Below, one piece after another: positions 15,996 to 24,586 of a stretch of DNA of 64,000 nucleotides (its first letter is position 1; the number at the start of each line of letters is the position of its first letter). The notes below the pieces were generated by a model, which made no database searches, was not told the origin of the DNA, and was given only the letters and a program-made list of their open reading frames with translations. Source of the stretch: JASHSH01 sp036490215 (GTDB lineage: Bacteria > Pseudomonadota > Alphaproteobacteria > Rhodospirillales > Magnetospirillaceae). The stretch lies in assembly GCA_036490215.1 (NCBI GenBank), contig DASXEH010000014.1, positions 1 to 64,000 of the forward strand, in the 5' to 3' direction. The position numbers and the translations under genes are program-made.

Positions 15996-17393
15996 ATGTT
16001 CGAGTCCCTCTCCAGCCGTCTGATCGGCGTCTTCGACAAGCTGCGCGGCAAGGGCGCGCTGTCGCAGGCCGATGTCGACGCGGCGTTGCGCGAAGTGCGC
16101 GTGGCACTGCTTGAGGCCGACGTGGCGCTGGACGTGGTGAAGGACTTCGTCGGCAAGGTGGCCCTGCGCGCCGTCGGCGCCGATGTGGTGAAGAGCGTCA
16201 CCCCCGGCCAGATGGTGGTGAAGATCGTCCATGACGTGCTGGTGGAAACCCTGGGCACGGCGGCCGATCTGAACCTGAACGCCGTGCCGCCTGTGCCGAT
16301 CCTGATGGTCGGCCTGCAGGGCTCGGGCAAAACTACGACCTCGGCGAAATTGGCGCTGCGGCTGAAAGAGCGCGACAAGAAGCGCACGCTGTTGGCGTCG
16401 CTCGACACCACGCGCCCCGCCGCGCAACAGCAATTGGAAATTCTCGCGCGCCAGGCCGATGTCGGCAGTCTGCCGATCGTGCCGGGCGAAAAGCCGCTCC
16501 AGATCGCCAAGCGCGCGATGGAGATCGGCCGCCGCGAAGGCTATGACGTGGTGATCCTCGACACCGCCGGCCGGTTGCATATCGACGACGACCTGATGAC
16601 CGAAGTGGCTGCCGTGCGCGACGCCACCCATCCGGCCGAGACGCTGCTGGTGGCCGATGCGCTGACCGGTCAGGACGCGGTGAACCTGGCGCGGTCGTTC
16701 AACGAGAAGATCGGCATCACCGGCATCGTGCTGACCCGTACCGACGGCGATGGCCGCGGTGGTGCCGCGCTGTCGATGCGCGCGGTGACCGGGCAGCCGA
16801 TCAAATTTGTCGGCGCCGGCGAAAAGTTGGAAGCGCTCGACGCCTTCGTGCCTGAGCGCGTGGCGGGCCGCATCCTCGGCATGGGCGACGTGGTGGCCCT
16901 GGTCGAAAAGGCGATGGCCACCGTCGAGAAGGACGAGGCCGAGGCGCTGGCCGCCAAGATCGCCAAGGGCAAGTTCGATTTGGAAGACATGGCGTCGCAG
17001 TTCCGCCAGTTGAAGAAAATGGGCGACATCAAAGGCGTGATGGCGATGCTGCCCGGCGTGCACAAGATTCAGAAGCAGCTCGACGAAGCGAATATCGACC
17101 CGCGCATGATCAATCGCCAAGAGGCGATCATCCTGTCGATGACCCGCGCCGAGCGGAAGAACCCCGACATCATCAAGGCCGGGCGCCGGAAACGTATTGC
17201 CGCTGGCGCCGGCGTGACGGTGCAGGACGTGAACAAGCTGTTGAAGCAGTACCAGCAGATGGCCGACATGATCAAAAAGGTCGGCAAGCTGGGACAGAAA
17301 GGTTTGATGCGCCATGGGCTGGCCGGGCTGATGCCGGGCGGCGGTAGTGGCGGAATTCCGGGCATGCCGCCCGGTGGCCGGTTTGGCCGGTGA
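15996..17393 (+). CDS. ffh: Signal recognition particle protein Ffh
   Basis: GTPase of the signal recognition particle, which binds signal sequences on ribosomes and docks with FtsY. 465 residues from the ATG at 15996; a TTG at 15969 would add 9 unlikely residues. The N-domain begins MFESLSSRLIGVFDKLRGKG; the P-loop GLQGSGKTTT is at about 106-115, and DTTRPAAQQQ, DTAGRLHIDDD and TRTDGDGRGGA complete the G-domain. A methionine-rich M-domain and a Gly/Pro-rich tail follow. The first gene of the ffh-rpsP-rimM-trmD-rplS cluster. Confidence 0.98.
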   Translation: MFESLSSRLIGVFDKLRGKGALSQADVDAALREVRVALLEADVALDVVKDFVGKVALRAVGADVVKSVTPGQMVVKIVHDVLVETLGTAADLNLNAVPPVPILMVGLQGSGKTTTSAKLALRLKERDKKRTLLASLDTTRPAAQQQLEILARQADVGSLPIVPGEKPLQIAKRAMEIGRREGYDVVILDTAGRLHIDDDLMTEVAAVRDATHPAETLLVADALTGQDAVNLARSFNEKIGITGIVLTRTDGDGRGGAALSMRAVTGQPIKFVGAGEKLEALDAFVPERVAGRILGMGDVVALVEKAMATVEKDEAEALAAKIAKGKFDLEDMASQFRQLKKMGDIKGVMAMLPGVHKIQKQLDEANIDPRMINRQEAIILSMTRAERKNPDIIKAGRRKRIAAGAGVTVQDVNKLLKQYQQMADMIKKVGKLGQKGLMRHGLAGLMPGGGSGGIPGMPPGGRFGR

Positions 17394-17475
17394 GTTTTGG
17401 CCGACAGTTTCGGCCGGTGAGTTCTGAGGTTTCCGTTTTCAATCCGTTCGTCGAAATTGTCGTGAAGGAGTAGCA

Positions 17476-17865
17476 ATGTCGTTGAAGATTCGCCTGGCTC
17501 GCGCCGGCACCAAGAAGCGTCCGTTCTACCGCGTCGTTCTCGCCGATTCGCGCAGCCCGCGCGACGGCAAGTTCATCGAGCGTCTGGGCAGCTATAACCC
17601 GATGCTGCCGCATGAGCACAAGGACCGCCTGATCCTCGACCAAGAGCGCATCAAGCATTGGCTGAGCAAGGGCGCGCAGCCGACCGAGCGTCTGGCCCGC
17701 ATCCTGTCGGGTCTGGGCGTTGTCGCGGCACCCGAGCGTCACGAGCAGCCCCTGCAGACGCTGCCGCGCGAAGAGCGCAAGAAGGTCGTGGCCGCGAAGG
17801 CCGAAGCCGCGAAGGCAGCAGCTGCCGCTGCGGCGGCCGCCGCCGCTGCGACTCCCGCGGCCTAA
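17476..17865 (+). CDS. rpsP: 30S ribosomal protein S16
   Basis: Primary small-subunit protein. The first 80 residues (MSLKIRLARAGTKKRPFYRV, DSRSPRDGKFIERLGSYNP) are typical. The 129-residue protein carries a long alanine- and lysine-rich C-terminal extension, a form often seen in alphaproteobacteria. AAGGAG lies just before the ATG. It is 30 bases upstream of rimM. Confidence 0.98.
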   Translation: MSLKIRLARAGTKKRPFYRVVLADSRSPRDGKFIERLGSYNPMLPHEHKDRLILDQERIKHWLSKGAQPTERLARILSGLGVVAAPERHEQPLQTLPREERKKVVAAKAEAAKAAAAAAAAAAAATPAA

Positions 17866-17895
17866 GGCGAAGGCGTCGAGGACGGTCGAACGATC

Positions 17896-18498
17896 ATGGC
17901 CGAGCGGCTTCTTGTCGGTGCGGTTGTTGGCGCCCAGGGTCTGGGCGGGTTGTTGCGCGTGAAAAGTTTCACCGACAACCCGGCGGACCTGGCTGCCTAT
18001 GGCCCTGTCGATATGGAAGCCGCCAATGGAACGGTGACCAAGGTCACGCTGCAAGTGACCGGCACCGCCAAGGGCGTGGTGATCGTGAAGGCGTCTGGCG
18101 TTGCCGACCGTACCCAAGCCGAGGCGCTGAAGGGCGCGCGCTTCTTCGTCGATCGCGAAGCGCTGCCCGAGGCGGACGATGACGAGTACTACCTGGAAGA
18201 CCTGATCGGTCTGACCGCCGAATTGGAAGACGGCACGCGCTATGGGCGCATCAAGGCCGTTTATGATTTCGGCGCGGGTACGATCCTCGAAATCGACACG
18301 CCCGATGGCAGCGTGATGCTGTCCTTCAGCGAGGAAGCGGTGCCCGAAGTCGATCTCGAGGGCAAGCGCGTCATTGTGGCCCCGCCGGCCATGAGCGGTG
18401 ACCATGACGACATGGAAACCGAGTCGGCCGAAGAGGACGACGAGGACGAGGACGACGAGGATGACGATCAGGAGGGCGACCATGTCACCCGCCACTGA
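17896..18498 (+). CDS. rimM: Ribosome maturation factor RimM with an acidic tail
   Basis: Binds S19 and assists maturation of the 30S head. N-terminal LLVGAVVGAQGLGGLLRVKS is the family signature, and YLEDLIGLTAEL begins the PRC-barrel domain. At 200 residues it is about 30 longer than usual: the last 30 or so residues are nearly all Asp and Glu. This tail is encoded partly in the 17 bases that overlap trmD. Confidence 0.96.
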   Translation: MAERLLVGAVVGAQGLGGLLRVKSFTDNPADLAAYGPVDMEAANGTVTKVTLQVTGTAKGVVIVKASGVADRTQAEALKGARFFVDREALPEADDDEYYLEDLIGLTAELEDGTRYGRIKAVYDFGAGTILEIDTPDGSVMLSFSEEAVPEVDLEGKRVIVAPPAMSGDHDDMETESAEEDDEDEDDEDDDQEGDHVTRH

Positions 18499-19240
18499 CG
18501 CGTCACCATCGTCGAAGCCGCAGTGGACGGGCGTGGTGTTGACGCTGTTCCCCGAGATGTTCCCCGGTCCCCTGGGCCAGTCGCTGGCCGGCCGCGCGCT
18601 GGAAGACGGCATGTGGGCGCTGGAGACGGTGAACATCCGCGACTACGCCAGCGACAAGCATCGGACTGTGGATGACTCGCCCTTCGGCGGCGGCGCCGGC
18701 ATGGTGATGCGCCCCGATGTAATCGACGCCGCCTTGCGCGCGCATCACACCACCGGCGAGGGTACCGAGAGCACCGAACCTTTGATCTATTTCACCCCGC
18801 GCGGCCGTCTGCTCGATCAGAAGCGCGTGGAGAAACTGGCCGCCGAGCGGCGCGTGACGATGCTGTGCGGACGCTTTGAAGGTGTCGACCAGCGGGTGCT
18901 CGACGCGCATGGCGCCGAAGAGATTTCCATCGGCGATGTGGTTCTGTCCGGCGGCGAGCCGGCGGCGCTGATCCTGATGGATGCCGTCGTGCGGCTGCTT
19001 CCCGGCGTGATCGGGAAGGAAGAGTCGCTCGAGGAAGAGAGTTTCGCGCGGGGACTTTTGGAGTACCCGCATTTCACCCGGCCCCAGACATGGGACGGGC
19101 GAGCGGTGCCCGAGGAGCTTCTGTCGGGTCACCACGAGCGGATCAGGATCTGGCGGCAACGCCAGTCTGAGGAAGCAACCCGGCAGCGCCGTCCGGACCT
19201 ATGGTCCCGGTACATCGCTGCCAAATCGGACGAGGAATGA
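18482..19240 (+). CDS. trmD: tRNA (guanine-N1)-methyltransferase TrmD
   Basis: Methylates G37 next to the anticodon, preventing frameshifts. The SPOUT-fold motifs VVLTLFPEMFPG, DDSPFGGGAGMVMRPD, LCGRFEGVDQRVLD and SIGDVVLSGGEPAALI are all present. 252 residues from the ATG at 18482. This start lies inside the end of rimM, and no later methionine is compatible with the conserved N-terminal strand. Fourth gene of the operon. Confidence 0.97.
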   Translation: MSPATDASPSSKPQWTGVVLTLFPEMFPGPLGQSLAGRALEDGMWALETVNIRDYASDKHRTVDDSPFGGGAGMVMRPDVIDAALRAHHTTGEGTESTEPLIYFTPRGRLLDQKRVEKLAAERRVTMLCGRFEGVDQRVLDAHGAEEISIGDVVLSGGEPAALILMDAVVRLLPGVIGKEESLEEESFARGLLEYPHFTRPQTWDGRAVPEELLSGHHERIRIWRQRQSEEATRQRRPDLWSRYIAAKSDEE

Positions 19241-19242
19241 AC

Positions 19243-19680
19243 ATGACGACGATTCAAACGCTCGAAAAAGAGCAGATGGAAAAGCTGAGCTCGGGGAAGA
19301 CCATCCCGAACTTTGCGCCCGGCGACACCGTGCGCGTCAGCGTGAAGGTGGTTGAAGGCGAACGTGTGCGCCAGCAGGCCTATGAAGGCGTGGTGATCGC
19401 GCGCAAGAACTCGGGCCTCAACAGCTCGTTCACCGTGCGCAAGATTTCCTACGGCGAAGGTGTCGAGCGCGTGTTCCCGCTCTACTCCCCGGCTGTGGCC
19501 GAGATCGAAGTGGTCCGCCGTGGCGATGTCCGCCGCGCCAAGCTGTATTACCTGCGCAACCTGCGCGGCAAGGCAGCCCGCATCTCCGAGCAGACCACGG
19601 GCTATTCGGCCAAGTTGACGGCGGCCGAACGCGAAGCCAGCATGGCCGCGCGCGACTCGTCAGTCGAGAAGGGCGAGTAA
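19243..19680 (+). CDS. rplS: 50S ribosomal protein L19
   Basis: Large-subunit protein at the 30S-50S interface. PNFAPGDTVRVSVKVVEGER, QAYEGVVIARKNSG and SFTVRKISYGEGVERVFPL are diagnostic. 145 residues. I prefer the ATG at 19243, with GAGGA 6 bases upstream, to the ATG at 19237, which overlaps the trmD stop. A short C-terminal extension is present. Confidence 0.97.
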   Translation: MTTIQTLEKEQMEKLSSGKTIPNFAPGDTVRVSVKVVEGERVRQQAYEGVVIARKNSGLNSSFTVRKISYGEGVERVFPLYSPAVAEIEVVRRGDVRRAKLYYLRNLRGKAARISEQTTGYSAKLTAAEREASMAARDSSVEKGE

Positions 19681-19700
19681 TCGAAAGACTCATGGCGTGG

Positions 19701-19718
19701 AGGCCACGCCCGTGGCCT
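19701..19718. terminator. Hairpin between rplS and leuC
   Basis: AGGCCACG pairs with CGTGGCCT across a two-base centre, then TTCTACC. There is no long T-run, so termination would be weak or factor-assisted. It separates the translation operon from leucine biosynthesis. Confidence 0.5.
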
Positions 19719-19784
19719 TCTACCTGAGGACATAAAAAGACCGCCTCGCCTGCAACGGGTGGGGCGGAGAGAGGGCGAAGGGTC

Positions 19785-21197
19785 ATGGCGAAGCCGAGCA
19801 CGCTGTACGACAAGATCTGGAACGCGCATCTGGTCGATGTGCAGGATGATGGCACCTGCCTCATCTATATCGACCGGCATCTGGTGCATGAAGTGACGAG
19901 CCCGCAGGCCTTCGAAGGCCTGCGCACCACGGGCCGCAAGGTCCGTCATCCCGAGCGTGCGCTCGCGGTGGCTGATCACAACGTGCCCACCACGGCCGAC
20001 CGGCGTGACGGCGTGATCGCCGATCCCGAGTCGCGCGCCCAGGTCAGTGCTCTTGCAGCGAATGCGAAAGAGTTCGGCATCGACTATTTCGACATGAACG
20101 ACATCCGCCAGGGCATCGTTCATGTGATCGGCCCCGAGCAGGGCTTCACCCTGCCGGGCACTACGTTGGTGTGCGGCGACTCGCACACCGCCACCCATGG
20201 CGCGTTCGGCTCGCTGGCCTTCGGCATCGGCACCTCGGAAGTCGAGCATGTTCTGGCGACGCAGACCCTCGTCCAGCGTCCGTCGAAGAACATGCTGGTG
20301 AAGATCGACGGCAAGGCGCCGGCCGGCGTCACCGCAAAGGATCTGGTTCTGGCGGTGATCGGCAAGATCGGCACCGCCGGCGGTACCGGCTATGTGATCG
20401 AATATGCCGGCGAGGCGATCCGCGCGCTGTCGATGGAAGGCCGCATGACGGTCTGCAACATGACCATCGAGGGCGGCGCCCGTGCGGGTCTGATTGCGCC
20501 CGACGAGGCCACCTTCGAATACCTGAAGGGCAAGCCGCGTTCGCCCAAGGGCGCGGCCTGGGAAGCGGCCATTCAGTTCTGGAAGACGTTGAAGACCGAC
20601 GAGGGCGCCCATTGGGACGCCGTGGTCGAGATCGACGCTGCCACACTGGTGCCGATGGTCACCTGGGGCACCAGCCCCGAAGATGTGCTGCCGATCACCG
20701 GCAAGGTGCCCGATCCGGCCACCGCCCCCGACGAAGGCAAGCGCGCCGCTTGGCAGCGCTCGCTCGAGTACATGGGCCTCAAGGCCGGCACGCCGCTCGA
20801 GGAGATCAAGGTGGACACCGTGTTCATCGGCTCCTGCACCAACAGCCGCATCGAAGATTTGCGCGCGGCGGCTGATGTGTTCAAAGGCCGCCATGTGGCC
20901 AAGGGTGTGCGCGCCCTGATCGTGCCCGGCTCGGGTCTGATCAAGGAACAGGCCGAGTCCGAAGGGCTCGACAAGGTGTTCACTGCCGCCGGCGCCGAAT
21001 GGCGCGAAGCCGGCTGCTCGATGTGCCTGGCGATGAATGCCGACAAGCTGGCCGAGGGCGAGCGTTGCGCCTCGACCTCGAACCGCAACTTCGAAGGCCG
21101 TCAGGGCCGCGGCGGACGCACCCATCTGGTGAGCCCGGCAATGGCGGCGGCAGCGGCGATCGCCGGTCACCTGGCCGATGTGCGTTCTCTAAAATAA
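19785..21197 (+). CDS. leuC: 3-isopropylmalate dehydratase large subunit
   Basis: Large subunit of isopropylmalate isomerase, an aconitase-type [4Fe-4S] enzyme in leucine synthesis. 470 residues. Cluster cysteines are in FIGSCTNSRIEDLRAA and AGCSMCLAMN; VCGDSHTATHGAFGSLAFGI is the active-site block. Its small subunit, leuD, is downstream but separated by mscL and a palindromic repeat. Confidence 0.98.
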   Translation: MAKPSTLYDKIWNAHLVDVQDDGTCLIYIDRHLVHEVTSPQAFEGLRTTGRKVRHPERALAVADHNVPTTADRRDGVIADPESRAQVSALAANAKEFGIDYFDMNDIRQGIVHVIGPEQGFTLPGTTLVCGDSHTATHGAFGSLAFGIGTSEVEHVLATQTLVQRPSKNMLVKIDGKAPAGVTAKDLVLAVIGKIGTAGGTGYVIEYAGEAIRALSMEGRMTVCNMTIEGGARAGLIAPDEATFEYLKGKPRSPKGAAWEAAIQFWKTLKTDEGAHWDAVVEIDAATLVPMVTWGTSPEDVLPITGKVPDPATAPDEGKRAAWQRSLEYMGLKAGTPLEEIKVDTVFIGSCTNSRIEDLRAAADVFKGRHVAKGVRALIVPGSGLIKEQAESEGLDKVFTAAGAEWREAGCSMCLAMNADKLAEGERCASTSNRNFEGRQGRGGRTHLVSPAMAAAAAIAGHLADVRSLK

Positions 21198-21202
21198 GTA
21201 CG

Positions 21203-21290
21203 TCGTCATGCCCGGGCTTGTCCCGAGCATCCACGTCTTTGCCGCGACAAGAAAGGCGTGGATCACCGGGACAAGCCCGGTGATGACGTC
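21203..21290. repeat. Interspersed palindromic repeat, family A, copy 2
   Basis: Same family as 5142-5228 and 60325-60412 but with the halves rearranged: the CGTCATGCCCGGGCTTG half is first and the CACCGGGACAAGCCCGGTG half is second. It sits between leuC and mscL, two genes in the same direction, unlike the other copies that separate convergent genes. Confidence 0.8.
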
Positions 21291-21315
21291 ATAGGGAAAC
21301 GGAAGGCGGGACGTC

Positions 21316-21747
21316 ATGTTCAAGGAATTTCGCGACTTCGCGATGCGCGGCAATGTCATGGACCTTGCGGTCGGTGTCATCATCGGCGCGGCCTTCGGCA
21401 AGATCGTCTCGTCGCTGGTCGGCGATATCATCATGCCCGTGCTCGGGCTGATCATCGGCAAGCTCGATTTCTCGAATCTGTTCGTCACGCTGAAGGACGC
21501 CCACTTCGATACGCTGGCCCAGGCGAAAGCCGCCGGCGCGCCGACCTTGAACTACGGCCTGTTCATCAACAACGTGATCGACTTCCTGATCGTGGCCTTC
21601 GCGATCTTCATCGTGGTGCGCCAGATCAATCGCCTCACCAAGAAGCCGGCGGCGCCGACCACCAAGCCATGCCCCTATTGCATCTCGACCATTCCGCTGA
21701 AGGCGAGCCGTTGCCCGAATTGCACATCGGAATTGCCCGCCACCTGA
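21316..21747 (+). CDS. mscL: Large-conductance mechanosensitive channel with a C-terminal zinc ribbon
   Basis: Pressure-release channel of the inner membrane. MFKEFRDFAMRGNVMDLAVG and IIGAAFGKIVSSLVGDIIMP form the first membrane helix, GLFINNVIDFLIVAFAIFIV the second. 143 residues. The C-terminal region, normally a simple helical bundle, instead holds four cysteines in two CPxC motifs (CPYC at 119-122, CPNC at 133-136), a zinc-ribbon arrangement. It is interposed between leuC and leuD. Confidence 0.95.
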   Translation: MFKEFRDFAMRGNVMDLAVGVIIGAAFGKIVSSLVGDIIMPVLGLIIGKLDFSNLFVTLKDAHFDTLAQAKAAGAPTLNYGLFINNVIDFLIVAFAIFIVVRQINRLTKKPAAPTTKPCPYCISTIPLKASRCPNCTSELPAT

Positions 21748-21788
21748 TCTAAAGTTCCAGTCCGAGGGCCAGCCTGAAGGAACGAACC

Positions 21789-22391
21789 ATGGATAAATTC
21801 ACTATTGTGACGGGCGTTGCCGCCCCCCTGCCGATGGTCAATGTCGACACCGACAAGATCATCCCGAAGCAGTTCCTGAAGACGCTGGCGCGCACCGGCT
21901 TGGGCAAGCACCTCTTCGAAGAGATGCGCTACACCAAGGACGGGAAGGAGATTCCCGATTTCGTGCTCAACCAATCCGCCTATCGCAATGCCAAGGTCCT
22001 GGTGGCCGGTGCCAATTTCGGCTGCGGCAGCTCGCGCGAACACGCGCCCTGGGCGCTGCTCGATTTCGGCATCCGCTGCGTGATCTCGACCAGCTTCGCC
22101 GACATCTTCTTCAACAACTGCTTCAAGAACGGCATCCTGCCGATCGTCGTCTCCGAAGCCGATCTTGAGAAGCTGATGGACGATGCCGAGCGTGGCTCGA
22201 ATGCCACCCTCACCGTCGATCTCGAAAAGCAGGAGATCAAGGGACCGGATGGCGGCACCGTGAAGTTCGATATCGATCCATTCCGCAAGCATTGCCTGAT
22301 CAACGGGCTCGACGACATCGGCCTGACCTTGGCCAAGGCCGACAAGATTTCCAAATTCGAAGGCGCGCGTGCCAGCCAGCCCTGGCTCTGA
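21789..22391 (+). CDS. leuD: 3-isopropylmalate dehydratase small subunit
   Basis: Partner of LeuC. 200 residues; MVNVDTDKIIPKQFLKT and NFGCGSSREHAPWALLDFG are typical of the swivel domain. AAGGAACGAACC lies before the ATG. leuB follows 39 bases after its stop. Confidence 0.98.
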   Translation: MDKFTIVTGVAAPLPMVNVDTDKIIPKQFLKTLARTGLGKHLFEEMRYTKDGKEIPDFVLNQSAYRNAKVLVAGANFGCGSSREHAPWALLDFGIRCVISTSFADIFFNNCFKNGILPIVVSEADLEKLMDDAERGSNATLTVDLEKQEIKGPDGGTVKFDIDPFRKHCLINGLDDIGLTLAKADKISKFEGARASQPWL

Positions 22392-22430
22392 TCAACCCGC
22401 CGAACCAACACACATCCAAGACGAGGTTCC

Positions 22431-23543
22431 ATGTCTGCGAACGTGAAGACGATCCTGTGCCTGCCGGGTGACGGCATTGGTCCCGAAGTGATGCGCGAAA
22501 CGCGCCGCGTTCTCGACTGGCTGGGCGACAAGCGCAAATTCGCCTTCAAGATCGAAGAAGGGCTGGTCGGCGGCATCGCACTCGATACGGAAGGCGCACC
22601 GATCTCGGAAGCCACGATGAAGAAGGCGCTGGCGGCCGATGCGGTTCTGTTCGGTTCGGTCGGTGGACCGAAATGGGACGGCAACGAATTCTCGAAGAAG
22701 CCCGAGCGTGGCCTGTTGCGCCTGCGCAAGGATATGGGCCTGTTCGCCAATTTGCGCCCGGCCACCGTGTTCGACGCGCTGGCCGATGCATCGAGCCTGA
22801 AGCTCGACATCGTCAAGGGCACCGATGTGATGGTGCTGCGTGAGCTGACCGGCGGCGTCTATTTCGGCGAACCCCGCGGCATCACCAAGCTGGCCAACGG
22901 CGAGCGGCGCGGCATCAACACCCAGGTCTACGACACCTACGAGATCGTGCGCATCGCCGAGGTGGCTTTCGAACTGGCCCGCAAGCGGAGCAACAAGGTT
23001 CATTCGGTCGAAAAGTCGAACGTAATGGAATCGGGCGTGCTGTGGCGCGAGGAAGTGCAGAAGCTGCATGATGCCAAATACGCCGATGTCGAGCTGCAGC
23101 ACATGCTGGCCGATAATTGCGGCATGCAGCTGGTGCGCAACCCACGCCAGTTCGACGTGATCGTGACCGACAACCTGTTCGGCGACATGCTGAGCGACGT
23201 CGCCTCGATGCTGACCGGCTCGCTCGGCATGCTGCCCTCGGCTTCGCTCGGCGCGGCCGATGCCCAGGGCCGCCGCAAGGCGCTCTATGAGCCCGTGCAT
23301 GGATCGGCCCCCGACATTGCCGGCAAGGATCTCGCCAACCCGTTGGCGCAGATTCTCAGCATGGCGATGATGCTGCGCTATTCCTTCGACATGGGCGCCG
23401 AGGCCGATCTGGTCGAGAACGCCGTGAAGGCCGTGCTGAACGCCGGCCTGCGCACCGCCGACATCATGCAGCCGGGCCTGACCAAGGCCTCGACGACCGA
23501 CATGGGCGACGCGGTGCTCAAGGAACTCGCGAAGGCGGCATAA
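22431..23543 (+). CDS. leuB: 3-isopropylmalate dehydrogenase
   Basis: NAD-dependent oxidative decarboxylase of leucine synthesis. 370 residues. ILCLPGDGIGPEVM starts the fold, VTDNLFGDMLSDVASMLTGS holds metal-binding aspartates, and LYEPVHGSAPDIAGKDLANP is the NAD site. Final gene of the leu cluster here; leuA is not in the window. Confidence 0.98.
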   Translation: MSANVKTILCLPGDGIGPEVMRETRRVLDWLGDKRKFAFKIEEGLVGGIALDTEGAPISEATMKKALAADAVLFGSVGGPKWDGNEFSKKPERGLLRLRKDMGLFANLRPATVFDALADASSLKLDIVKGTDVMVLRELTGGVYFGEPRGITKLANGERRGINTQVYDTYEIVRIAEVAFELARKRSNKVHSVEKSNVMESGVLWREEVQKLHDAKYADVELQHMLADNCGMQLVRNPRQFDVIVTDNLFGDMLSDVASMLTGSLGMLPSASLGAADAQGRRKALYEPVHGSAPDIAGKDLANPLAQILSMAMMLRYSFDMGAEADLVENAVKAVLNAGLRTADIMQPGLTKASTTDMGDAVLKELAKAA

Positions 23544-23575
23544 AGCTCGAAGCGCCTTTTCGAACATACGCGTCC

Positions 23576-23677
23576 CTTCCCCCCTTGAGGGGGAAGGTTA
23601 GGATGGGGGGTCGCCGCACTTTGTGCGGCACGAGAAGCGTACCCCCCACCTCGATCCTCCCCCTCAAGGGGGGAGGA
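23576..23677. repeat. Intergenic palindromic repeat, family C
   Basis: An inverted repeat with CCCCCTTGAGGGGGAAGG on the left and CCTCCCCCTCAAGGGGGG on the right, with a smaller hairpin GCCGCACTTTGTGCGGC between. It lies between convergent leuB and the ECF sigma gene and could end transcription from both sides. Confidence 0.75.
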
Positions 23678-23704
23678 AGATTTGGCGGGCCATTCACACA
23701 ACTC

Positions 23705-24586
23705 TCAGAACGTCACATGGCGCAACTTGTCGGGGTTGCGCACCACATAGATCGCGACGATCTGCCCGTCGCGGGTCTCGAAGGCCATCGTGTCGAGCGT
23801 GCCGTCGGTCTCGCGCATCACGAAGCCGGCCATGCCGTTGATGGTGGCCGGCCGCACTTGGCTGTTCGCCAGTTCCGCGTTCTTGCGGGCGATGCCCTCG
23901 AAGAAGCGCAGGATCCTGTCGGCGCCAATAATGGGATTCAGCGCCGCCGCTTTCTTGCCACCGCCATCGGAATAGAGCACCGCGTCCTGGGCGAGCAGCG
24001 TCATGAAAGCTTGCGTGTCGCCCGTATCGGTCGCTTTGCGGAAGGCGAGGACGAGGCGCTGGCTTTCCTCCTGCGTGGCCGGAAAGCGCGGCCGCTCGGC
24101 CTGGATGTGATCCCGCGCCCGCGCCGCCAATTGCCGGCACGCCGCTTCACTGCGGTCGAGCGCGCGACCGACCTCCGCGAAATCGAGATCGAAGACGTCA
24201 TGGAGCAGGAAGGCAGCGCGTTCGAGCGGTGAAAGCCGCTCCAGGGTTAACATCAGCGCCATGGAAAGATCGTGGGCGAAGTCGCTGGCCGTGTCGGCGT
24301 CGAGGCTCTCATCGACCACCGGCTCGGGCAGCCAGGGGCCGACATAGACCTCGCGCCGCGCCTGAGCCGATTTCATCCGATCGAGACAGAGCCGCGTAAC
24401 GATCGTGCTGAGGTAGTGCCGTGGCTCCTCGATCGTCGCGCGATCGGCGGCGTGCCAGCGCAAGTAAGCGTCCTGCACCACGTCTTCGGCCTCGGCGCGC
24501 GCACCCAGCATGCGATAAGCGAGACCCACCAGCCGATGCCGGTGGGCCTCGAAGACTTGGGCGCCTTCGTCGACGCTCGCGCTCAC
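23705..24586 (-). CDS. sigJ: ECF41-type RNA polymerase sigma factor (SigJ) with SnoaL-like regulatory domain
   Basis: Sigma-70 region 2 (LVGLAYRMLGARAEAEDVVQ, about 19-38) and region 4 (LSPLERAAFLLHDVFDLDF, 118-136) are followed by an SnoaL-like domain. Three ECF41 hallmarks are visible: WLPEP (85-89) in the linker, DGGGK (207-211) and NPDKL (284-288). In this group the C-terminal domain replaces an anti-sigma factor. The GTG at 24586 is chosen because GTGA overlaps the stop of the upstream gene. 293 residues. It is the last gene of an operon with two carboxymuconolactone-decarboxylase-like proteins, the usual ECF41 partners. Confidence 0.93.
   Translation of the reverse strand: MSASVDEGAQVFEAHRHRLVGLAYRMLGARAEAEDVVQDAYLRWHAADRATIEEPRHYLSTIVTRLCLDRMKSAQARREVYVGPWLPEPVVDESLDADTASDFAHDLSMALMLTLERLSPLERAAFLLHDVFDLDFAEVGRALDRSEAACRQLAARARDHIQAERPRFPATQEESQRLVLAFRKATDTGDTQAFMTLLAQDAVLYSDGGGKKAAALNPIIGADRILRFFEGIARKNAELANSQVRPATINGMAGFVMRETDGTLDTMAFETRDGQIVAIYVVRNPDKLRHVTF

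Noticed and set aside
16001..16016. GTTCGAGTCCCTC, a T-arm-like sequence suggesting a tRNA end
   Set aside because: It lies inside the first codons of ffh and no acceptor stem, D-arm or anticodon arm can be formed around it.
15876..17315. A 479-codon open frame on the minus strand across ffh
   Set aside because: It is a shadow frame of ffh: His/Arg/Gln-rich with no domain, typical of antisense frames in high-GC genes.
19602..21170. A 522-codon minus-strand open frame across leuC
   Set aside because: Antisense shadow of leuC; no recognisable motifs and biased composition.
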